From Chiua virens (lineage: Eukaryota > Basidiomycota > Agaricomycetes > Boletales > Boletaceae), in the NCBI GenBank assembly GCA_019787685.1, contig JAHNUO010000020.1:434001-498000 (forward strand): DNA of 64,000 nt. Reading direction: 5' to 3'. Made by a program: the position numbers and the translations under genes. The stretch's first letter is position 1; every line of letters begins with the position of its first letter. The notes under the pieces are model-generated. The model was not told the origin of the DNA, did not search any database, and was given only the letters and a program-made list of their open reading frames with translations. Shown here piece by piece: positions 55,188 to 64,000 of this stretch.

Positions 55188-58100
55188 CCGTGAGGCAAAA
55201 GCATCCATTTCAGATTCAGCATGAAGACACTGCCAGTCAGACTGCTGTCAAAAAGACAAAGATGATTGTCGGCGATGAAGGTAAGCCTGTTCTTCAAGTC
55301 TCTGGAACATTGATGAGACCCTCTCGTACAATCAGGCATGGCCTCTCCTCCTATGAAAAGCCATTGGTCCTCTAGGGTGAACATGGGGAAGGGAGGCCAA
55401 AAGGCTCAGTTGGAGAACATTGAATGCTTCCAGACTCAAGGCTCTTCTAGGGTATCCAAACTCGCCACCGCCACCACAAATGAACCGCTGAATCCCATGG
55501 CCCTGATTGTCATTGACGCAGTGGCCCACACCTTGATGGAGCTTTCTGGGGATGCAGTGCATAAATGCCAAGTACCCTTGATGTTATTGTCAGCTTAATC
55601 TGCATCCAGGTACACCCCAGCTCTCATCCAGCATCCTTACTGACATATCAAGGCACAATGGAAGATTCTTGCTGGGGCTTCAAGCTTCCTTTTGATGACA
55701 AATCTCCACATGAGTCCCAACAGCCACGTCTGGTAGTTCCCCATGTGCATTCTCGCCCTGCACATCCTGCACCTGTGACTCCCATTGTAGCTCCAGCTCA
55801 TCACAGCTCAATCACTCCAACCATTCATTGTACCCTCAATACCGCTAGTGTGGTCTCTCATACTGGATTCAGAGTTGCCCCTCCTTCTAGATCTGCAACT
55901 TCCTCCTCTCGTGGTGGGTCTATTGCCCCTTCTTCTTGTGGTGGGCCTGTTTCCCAGTCTTCTTGCAATGTATCTGTCACCCCATCTTCTCGTGGTGTAT
56001 CTGTTGCCCCAACAACATTGAGTGGCTCTACGACTGGTCTTCCTGGCACTATCGTTTCATCTCAGATGTTGCAGCGGACTTGTGTAACTCCAACAGGAAC
56101 CTATTCTACCCATGGGTTGGAAGATGTGACCCACCGGTCACACATGGAGCTGTTGCAACCCCTTCCATACACTGGCATGTCCAGTGACGATGACGACAAT
56201 GATCCATGTAGTGAATTTGTGCATGATGATATTCCCAGCATACAGAACCAAATGGCTTCCACAAATCAGTCACCGGATGGGTTGCTCATCGACAAATTAT
56301 CACCTGATGAGGATGATCGTATGGCTGAGATGGTACTTCGAGGTAAGCACAATGAAGGATTAATCAAAATAACCTATGTCAATGTGTATTGAAGATGTCA
56401 GCGGCGTTCGTAATGCTCGACGGATTCCTGATGATCATGATATTGGTGAGTACTCACACCTCTGCAATGCAATGACTCAATTCCCAAGTAGATCCTGCAC
56501 TGCTTGTAGAGGAATCTGACTTCAACAGGAAGTGCTATGTTCACATCAGTCCAGGAGGCCGTAGCAAAGGTGAACTCTTGTGCGTTAATAGATTCAACAC
56601 TAAAGATCGTGCAGATTCAACACCATCTGCCCACAAAGATGACACCATCAACCAAATTGAAGATGTTGTCTATGATCATCACCAACACAATGGTTTCCCT
56701 CACCCTCCGGACCCGACATTACTTTGTGATGTCCATCATTGCCATCAAAGTTCCAATGGCAAGGCTCAAGGTTGTGCTCACATTAACAAAGTAGTATGTC
56801 TGTTTCCTCTTCCATTACAATCTAGGTTTCACGTGTTTTGTCCCAGGCTCAGCAGGAGAGAGCTCCTGCTTAGGTTTCACCTGCTCAATCCCAATCCCAG
56901 GTCCTCCCCATTCCATCCCCCGATTCATCCATGGTGCTGCAAGCCCCATCTCCCGATGTACCATATGGTCTGCTCAATGGGCCCTCTACAAAGCTTTGTT
57001 CTTACCCAGTTGCCTTCTATCCTGTAATTGAACATGCAAAACTAATTGCGCAATGCAAAGAAGCTTTGATTGACCCGTTTATACAATGCTCCCAGTTCTT
57101 TGATCAAAAAAGTGCCAAATTTTTTAACAAATCCCTGGCAGGAACACAGAATGTGCCACAAGGTAAGCAATGTCCATGATACCAGGCTTCAGACTCAGTC
57201 ACTCCACAGGGTACTGGCCACTGTAGGAGTTAGATACTCCCTACGGTTGTAGGATACCTTTTCCTCACTCCTCATCATGTCCTATCACCTCCCATCTCAT
57301 CCGCCATCAACTTTGTGCCAGCCTAGTTTCATTCCTAGCGTTTACAGATCATCCAAATCCATCCAAATCCAATCTGAGTCCAATCCAAGTCAATCTAATC
57401 CAATCCAGTTTCATCGTACGTATTCCACTTCATCTGATTTGACTTGTTCTACTTGATTTGGCCTTATTAAGTTTGTTACTATCCTGACACCTTTTTTCCT
57501 TTGTTATCTACAAGGCTTGACACTCCTTCTTAAATACTCACCCTACATTGATCCTGTACACTTACCTGGGGTCTGATTACCTTTAACAGTCCTGGGTTGT
57601 GCCCAGGACTATAAAACCATGTTTCTAACATAAAATATCATCTTTCTGCATTCAGGAGATCTCCTGTTTACTCTCCCATGTGTGAGTCAGCTGGATAGCT
57701 TTTCTTTTACCTTGTCCTGTCGTTCCTCTGCATCTCAATCTACTCAAATCAATCCTCTCATTGCCTCGACTCCACCCAGATACTTTTTCATCAACCACTT
57801 TTCATTCCAGATCGTTCAGCAGCCTCTAGGACTTCTAGACAAACCCGAATCCTTCATTCCTTTGAGTATAATCCCCCTTGGGACGAACTTATTGCCCCAC
57901 CTTTCTTCATTACACCTATTTTTAGTTTTTTACACCACACTATTGGAAAGACTTGTCTATGCTCATAAGTAAATGTGTTTCTAAATGAATATGTTTTGAT
58001 GACATAGCAGCTATGGGAGGCAATAATGACATGGCACTCAACACTGAAGTCCAAAGCACATAAACCAGTACCATGGTTTTATTCACTGGGTGACAGGTTA

Positions 58101-58640
58101 ACCCCTGCAGAGAACAAAGCCAAAGCACAAGCCTTGATATGAGGATCCACATTCACCCTTGATAGGGCTGACAAGGAGGTAAGTGCTCGAAAGTATGTAC
58201 TAAGCACAACTACTAACGTCATTCAATTGTAGGGATCCATGAACAACATGGCTGCCCCTGCCCTTGGTGCACTCATCGTATCCTTCTTTTACAACAGACC
58301 TTCATCTTTGGCGGTTACATTTCCCAATGTCTTCACCACCAAAGTCCCAGAAGTAGCCATCTGTTTAGTGGCAACAGCGGTATTCAGGTCGCATTTATAT
58401 TGGGTCCATCTACTAACATGTTTGTTCACAGCTGCTGAGCTGCTATTGATAAATATGTGGCAACTGGCACCCGCAAGGACTGCAAGTTCAAATACCAGGG
58501 GTACTCCAAGATTTACATGCAATTTCACTCCATGCAATTTGCTATCAACAACAATCTGAAGCATGCCACAAAAACAAAGGCACTGAGAGTCAAGTGGGCA
58601 GAGTCTGCCAAGTATATTCTACAATTTTAACTTATCAGAT
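55188..58640 (+). pseudogene. DUF6532-like gene, decayed and split by a solo LTR
   Basis: A start region with KGGQKAQLENIECF (about 55390) leads into a long disordered Ser/Pro-rich part (55565-56390), with intron-like breaks after it. Then come PVAFYPVIEHAKLIAQCKEA and FNKSLAGTQNVPQG (about 57010-57170), a solo LTR (57222-57934), and the domain proper: PAENKAKAQALI, STFTLDRADKEG, NRPSSLAVTFPNVFTTKVPE (58280s), and in another frame IDKYVATGTRKDCKFKYQGY and AESAK (58450-58610). This order matches DUF6532 proteins, an Agaricomycete family of unknown function. TGA 58140 replaces an expected arginine. The frame shift before IDKYVATG falls where an intron (58388-58435, GTCGCA...CACAG) could lie. 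Confidence -1.
57222..57934 (+). mobile_element. Solo LTR, family B
   Basis: This 713-bp LTR (TGTAGGAGTTAG...TTTTTTACA) is flanked by the 4-bp duplication CCAC (57218-57221 and 57935-57938). It is homologous to 32163-32868 in the opposite orientation. TATA box GGACTATAAAACC lies at about 57605. Confidence -1.
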
Positions 58641-58979
58641 CTATCTAATGTTTTCTAGTGTGCCTGCCAATGAACCTGGCAATATCATTACGTTCGAGGA
58701 TGATTTCATGCTGATTCTCAACTAATCTGCTACCCGCTTTGGTTATAGTGTAGCCACATAACATTCATTCCTGATTTGTTCTTGTTTCATGGTTCCTGAT
58801 GGTTCCTGCCCTATTTTGATTACTTTCTCAGCTGTAAAATAAACATCATGTTGCCAATGTTACCATTTTGGTTGTTTTCTGACATGTTCATGCAACTGTG
58901 TCAAGTAAAAGCCTTAGTCTGCAACTCTGTTGAGACAAATAATTTGTGACTGACTATATTTTCAACTTATTTTTCACAG

Positions 58980-61200
58980 ACCTATATAGGTCTTGGGATA
59001 TCTGGAATACTAGGTACCTCTCTTTAGAGTCTGTGTTACTATATCCATCTATATAGCCCTACACAGATTATTACTTGTTTGCTGATGCAGGATTTAGAGG
59101 ACAAACTCGAGCAACTTCATTTGAGCAAGGAAGTGAAATGCACATAAGGCCCATGTTACCATGGCTGGAATTTTACCTGGTGATTCAGAATCTTGCTGCC
59201 AGAACTTCTGCCACTATTATCACCAAAGGGCAGGCATTCAGAAGAGTCATTGCTTTGTTTGACAACCCAGTTGATCTAGCTGATGAAGGACTGGATGACA
59301 AGTCCGATCCATTCCCACATTCACCAACATGAGTTACATTGGCTGTCCAAGTCTTTGTCAACTTCTTACTTTGAATGTTTGTAGCAATGGTCATATCTTC
59401 CAAGGATTTCAAGAGTTCATCAAGTTTTTCCTGTGGATGAAGGCTAAATTGACCACTTGTGAACTGATCAAACTCAACACAATATTCAAAGAAGTCAGTA
59501 AACTTTCCTTTATCATTGTTCCTGTCACTAATGTGCTCCAGTTGCACAAAGGTGGTGACGGAGCTCGGGGCAATGATGCCAACTCTTTGAAAGGAAGTGT
59601 CGTGAACTGGCTGACCAAGATCCATGGCCCTTTGGATCCACCTATTTCACTGTACCTGAAATCTGACCATGGTTTAGACCATGATGTTACAGGAAGACTT
59701 CTCTGCCCCATCAAATATGACTGGGATGACCCTGAGTAAGTCACAGTCATATTGCCTCTTGAACAGCCTCACTGATGGTCCTCAAGAATAAGGCAAAGCA
59801 TTCGCTACCATGAAGGGGGCAGGCAATGTTACAATCATGTTTCACTCATTATCTTTTCAGCTTTCCTACTCAATCTCTCATCCACTATACAAGATACACA
59901 ATATCTATTATGGCATACTTTGCCTCATGCTAAGGCTATACTCAGGACCATATCCTATTGGCCACTTCATTATGACTCACTATGATTCATTATTAGACAC
60001 ATGTTATCACACAATGTCATAACCCATGCACAACACACGTGTATTCACATGTTATCTCTTATCTATGATTCCCTATGACTCATATCTATTATTAAAGCAG
60101 TGCTTATCTTATAACATGCTTTTACCACATTGTTACAGCATTGTTTCCTCATGTTCTTATCTATGACTCACATACATGCAGATACCTCATCTTATCTCAT
60201 CTTATCTACCAATCAGGACACTCATACTTATCTATGTATTCATACTCCGATTGTAACTCCGATTGTACTTTTAGTATATAAGACTTGAATGCAGCACCAA
60301 GGGAACTCTAACAAAGTTCACCTTTGGTTTTTCCCCAGTGTCTCTCATAGACAGATCACCTCTGTAGTTCTCGCCTCACTTGTCAGACTCACTTGCATTC
60401 TACACCCTTACACTGACCACTACAACCACTCGCAAGTAACTCATAGTCTATGTTTGTTCTAGGTTGTTACAGGCAATTCTTAGTTACTGAAGATTCTTGG
60501 CTGTGGTTTTTGTACAACACGAACCACAAGTACAATCCCAACAACATTGAGAAGGGCCTCTTCCAATCCACGTTGTTGCTGAAGGTGATCACTTACTTCT
60601 AATCTTGGAGACCTGTGTTGAAGCACACCACCCCCATGCTGTCAAATTGATTTTCACGTTGCCTAGCTCAGCTGAAGAAGTGATTGCTGATGACAAACCT
60701 GTGTTGTGAGTGCATGATGGCTTCAGACACAAGCCCTGCTTGTCAACTGGTCCATCCACATGTGGACATGTTGCAGGCATCATTGGTATGTGCACCGTCA
60801 AGCCTCAAGTGATTGTGTATGCCACCGTGCAGGTATGTGAGGGAATGTTCAAGTTTCCATTGCTGATGAAGAGGATTATAGCTTCATTTTGCTCTCTTGA
60901 GCCTTATGAGCTGGTGTATATTTGATGGTGATTTCAATGCCAAACTTTTCTATGAAGCTATCATCAATTATTTCGAATCACCCCCTGGGCCAGCTGCAAA
61001 GACTCAGTGCCCAGAAATTGTTGTTCTGGTGGGACAGGTATAAATCCATTGGGATCCAGCCTTCAGGATTTAATGCTGATAAGTTCTGTTACAGGAAAGT
61101 CTTTCACAAGACACAACAGATTGTTCATGCTCCCAATACTGTAGCTTCATCATCTGTCAGGCACATGACCTCCCAGCGCACTGCGGCAGAGCAGAACTAA
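58980..61200 (+). pseudogene. DUF6698-like gene, split by a solo LTR
   Basis: Blocks on the plus strand: PWLEFYLVIQNLAARTS (about 59160), then GDGARGNDANSLKGSVVNWL and HGLDHDVTGRLLCPIKYDWD (59550-59730). A solo LTR follows (59827-60471). Coding resumes SWLWFLYNTNHKYNPNNIEK and GLFQSTLLLK (60490-60590), FTLPSSAEEVIADDKPVL, RHKPCLSTGPSTCGHVAGII, VKPQVIVYATVQV (60650-60835), and relics of the end (60930-61050). This order is what I recall for DUF6698 proteins, an uncharacterised basidiomycete family. TGA at 60707 follows DDKPVL where arginine is expected, and several frame changes are present, so the gene is inactive. Confidence -1.
59827..60471 (+). mobile_element. Solo LTR related to the chromovirus LTR
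   Basis: This 645-bp LTR (TGTTACAATC...GGTTGTTACA) has a perfect 5-bp duplication GGCAA (59822-59826 and 60472-60476). It shares with the 22390 LTR the promoter and leader region (TATATAA.., CTAACAAAGTTC, TCTAGGTTGTT-like end) but is about 210 bp longer, so it is a sister family probably using the same priming sequence. Confidence -1.
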
Positions 61201-61529
61201 TTTGCCAGTCTGAGTGATGGCACTACTATGTTGACAGATCATCATTGATATATGCATGTCACTTTAATAATCTAGTTTATGACACTTTCTCTGTAAATAG
61301 AACTAGGTGCCAATGTATTTACTGCCTGTTTGCTGCTGAGTCTAGAAAGTGCAATCATAGAGCTCAGATAACATTGTGCTTGCTTTCAGTGTACATAAGA
61401 TATGCAATAAATTTCACAAAGTTACCCAATCAGTAGAACTTTGAACCAACAGACTTTCAAATTATTCGACATGGCCAGAGAACAAGTATATTGTTTGAAA
61501 ATCTATTCTTGCAAGATCATTAAGAACAT
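61201..61529. other. A/T-rich spacer
   Basis: No gene was seen; the sequence leads into the 181-bp tandem repeat. Confidence -1.
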
Positions 61530-62025
61530 CTTTGCCATTAGTATACCAATTACCTAACATCATATAGGATTCCATGTGACGTGATAAAGATAAACTTTTG
61601 CAATTTCTACCAGCTCTTCAAAAGTTAGCAATCATATTGTCCTTTGCATTGGCATGTCATGCCTTTGTCATATGATGGCAGAAACCTATAATTGCAAAAT
61701 GTTTCAACATCTTTGCCATCTGTATACTAATTACCCAACATTGTATAGGATTCCATGTGACATGATAAAGATGAACCTTTGCAATTTATATCAGTTCTTC
61801 AAAAGTTGTCAATCACATTGTCCTTTGCATTGGCATGTCATGCCTTTGTCATGTGATGGCAGAAACCTATGATTGCAAAATGTTTCAACATCTTTGCCAT
61901 CTGTATACTAATTACCCAACATTGTATAGGATTCCATGTGACATGATAAAGATGAACTTTTGCAATTCCTGCCAGTTCTTCAAAGGTTGGCCATCACATT
62001 GTCCTTTGCATTGGCATGTTATTCA
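61530..62025. repeat. 181-bp tandem repeat, about 2.7 copies
   Basis: GGATTCCATGTGAC recurs at 61567, 61748 and 61929, exactly 181 bp apart, with the rest of the unit (ATCTTTGCCAT, TTTTGCAATTT, CATTGTCCTTTGCATTGGC) keeping register and about 90% or better similarity. Because 181 is not a multiple of 3, the ORFs across it are not meaningful. It resembles a small satellite array. Confidence -1.
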
Positions 62026-62299
62026 TAAGAAAATGATATAAAATGAGCAAAGATCAGAATGTAGTAGTTGAATTCTATTGCAAGGTAGTTCAATCCAATA
62101 CTGCCTGTAAGTTCCAGTTGATACCAGAAATTGACTTTTGAGACATTCAGCTCATAACTTGTTCATCTATTTCCAACAGTGTTTACCTATATCTGCACAT
62201 ATATCACATTGCCTTCCAGATGATAACAATTGGTCAGGTTATTGCAAATGCAGAGTTCCTAATGTCTTACATTGCCTTCTCTGAAAGTTTCTAATTCAG

Positions 62300-64000
62300 T
62301 GATGCAGGCCATGTTATTAGATCTCCCTCATGAATGATATCCTACATTCTACTATGCAGATGGGACAGTAATACTTCTTGTAAGTTTTTGCTTTTTGAAT
62401 TATCATGGAATGCTAACTAAAACAATGTCCTGAAGGTTCCTGAGCCAACATGTGAAACATTGTACAAGTTATATCCTGGTCACCTCACAACTCAGTCACC
62501 CATATTTGAGACAATGTTGTCTCTACCTCAAGGTAAAAATAAGGAGTCCATAGAAGGGCAATCTGATAAAAATCCCATCATCTGTTATGATAGTTCCGGG
62601 TAGGACCTAGCGTAGCCGCAAAAGCGCCAAGTACCAAGTGGCTGCGATAACTCAAACAACCACCACTTGATACGTGGTGTGCTGAAGAGTCGAACAAGGA
62701 GTTCTGGTCAGCGGTGGGCTACCAGAGAGACGAGTGAAGACTCAGGCGTTGCTGAGAATTGTCCGGTTGGGAATCTATACCCGAGGGACGGTCAAGGGTC
62801 GAGGGTTGCGATGATACCCCAGTGTGGTGTCAAGAGTTCCAAGGGACGACGAGAGAAGTCCCTGGTCGAGTGGTCACAAGGAAGGGTCCGAGTGGAGCAG
62901 TGATACTCAGCTAGATTGTGGAGATCAAGACTAGAGTACAGGAGTATCGCTGCGAGGTATTTATACTACGGGAACTGCGCATGGACCAAGTAACTAAAAG
63001 GGGAAGGCCAGAAGAGCGGAAGGGCCAAAGGGCCAAAAGGAGTGCGCAGTAAATCAAAAAGGGAATCATACGATGCGAAGGCAACGGACGATGACGAAAA
63101 TGAAATGACAAATGTGAAGCCATCGGGTGATAACGAGAAATGAATGAGTAAGAGCGATGCCATCGGATGATGACAAGAAGAGAAGAACATAAGCATCCGG
63201 GTAAAGCCGGTGCGGAGTTACAAGGTAGAAAAGGAGAACGAGTACGGATGAACGTACGAGGATACCTAGGTATCGAGTGAAGTGAAGAAGTACAAGTGAG
63301 ACAAAAGAAAGAAATTGTAACATCATCCTGCATGGAATTGTCTGGAGGGACTTTGACCATTTACTATGCTATCTGTTTGGTCGGTGAGTTGTGTACTATA
63401 GAATCGTGAGAATAGCACCTAATGTGATGATTCATGACAGTTATGGTGGTAGCGAGTCAGATCTGGAATGTCAAGAGTTCCTGATTTCGGTCCTTAGACT
63501 TTCAGACCTCTACCAAATTGACTTGGGCTTTCAATATGCCATTGCAGAGCTCAAGTGCCTCTCACCAGTGGCATTTGAGCCCTCATTGAAATTGCAACTC
63601 AGATGCCAGTTCCAGATCCACAAGTGGGTTAAACCCTCTTTTTGTGCAATGATGGAACAACCAGTGTTGTCCATTAGCCACCTCAAGGCCCATCAGATGG
63701 GTATGGAATATTTTTGGATCCTCATGACAACGAAGGCTGAAATAGATGATCACTATCATGCACTCACTTACACTGAACCAGCATTAGATCAATTGCATGA
63801 CCTTTGTCAAACTCTGCAGGCCTGTGTGACAGTATGGAAGGATGAGTGGTGGAATGGCATTGCTCATCATCTCCTCCATCCTGAATCTCCTTGTCAAAGC
63901 CAGAGTGGTATCATTGCCCTCTTGCTTGAGGCTGATTTTGATGGTGGCATCTGTGCCAGTTGTAAAGCTGGCATCATACAGAAGTTGACAAACTCACCTG
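62300..64000 (+). pseudogene. Fungal BTB/POZ domain protein, split by a solo LTR, 3' end outside the window
   Basis: Exon a (to 62380) reads YPTFYYADGTVILL; a 56-nt intron (GTAAGT...GAAG) follows. Exon b reads VPEPTCETLYKLYPGHLTTQ, SPIFETMLSLPQGKNKESIE and GQSDKNPI, where a solo LTR intrudes (62583-63322). It continues LHGIVWRDFDHLLCYLFG, then a 58-nt intron (63383-63440; GTGAGT...ACAG). An in-frame last exon open to the window edge follows (YGGSESDLECQEFLISVLRL through SCKAGIIQKLTNSP). This matches basidiomycete BTB proteins (FYY.DG, SxVF/IFxxMLSLP, then a BACK-like helical part). A TGA at 62335 replaces an expected arginine near the start. Apart from that codon and the LTR, splice sites and frame are intact, so the gene was lost recently or survives in other alleles. 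Confidence -1.
62583..63322 (-). mobile_element. Solo LTR, family D, in the BTB gene
   Basis: This 740-bp LTR (TGTTATGATAG...GTAACA on the plus strand) has a perfect 5-bp duplication TCATC (62578-62582 and 63323-63327). TATAAATACC on the minus strand sets the orientation. Confidence -1.

Noticed and set aside
1..64000. TGA recoded as arginine, or a genetic-code change
   Set aside because: The conserved host genes (NF-YB, coiled-coil, DUF4419) and pol contain no internal TGA, and TGA or TAA/TAG ends real frames. CpG decay of repeats explains the pattern more simply.

Overview
The window looks like a filamentous basidiomycete genome, probably Agaricomycetes. Genes have short GT-AG introns (40 to 70 nt), and the families present are typical of that class: KDZ and Plavaka DNA transposases, a FunK1-type kinase, DUF6532- and DUF6698-like proteins, a fungal BTB protein and a DUF4419 protein. 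These family names come from recognising protein motifs by eye; no database search was run. I cannot name the species.

Layout. 1-3.3 kb: decayed transposon-associated genes. 3.5-8.6 kb: the only clearly conserved island, rich in CpG. It holds an unresolved gene, a short NF-YB/HAP3 subunit, a coiled-coil protein, an initiator tRNA-Met and a two-exon DUF4419 gene. 8.8-12.4 kb: minus-strand relics (Helitron/Pif1 helicase C-terminus, an unknown conserved family, a DUF6532-like piece). 13.3-16.1 kb: Plavaka transposase. 17.1-22.2 kb: KDZ transposase and a partner ORF. 22.39-29.29 kb: a complete, recent Ty3/gypsy chromovirus with 431-bp LTRs (430/431 identical) and a perfect 5-bp target duplication. 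29.4-33.1 kb: another decayed Agaricomycete repeat gene. 34-46 kb: solo LTR, two Tc1/mariner elements, two hexamer-rich MITEs, a second Plavaka-like gene and low-complexity DNA. 46.2-53.2 kb: a FunK1 kinase gene split by a gag-only LTR element and a solo LTR. 53.5-64 kb: DUF6532-like, DUF6698-like and BTB genes, each carrying a solo LTR.

Two results stand out. The chromovirus shows an apparently complete expression programme: an 11-nt self-priming site as in Tf1/sushi elements, two small ORFs before gag (one an 81-aa membrane protein), and a textbook -1 frameshift signal (G GGA AAA, 6-nt spacer, 11-bp stem) joining gag to an ATG-less pol. Across the window, in-frame nonsense codons in decayed genes are overwhelmingly TGA where the family has arginine. 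This fits CGA-to-TGA (CpG-to-TpG) decay of methylated repeats.
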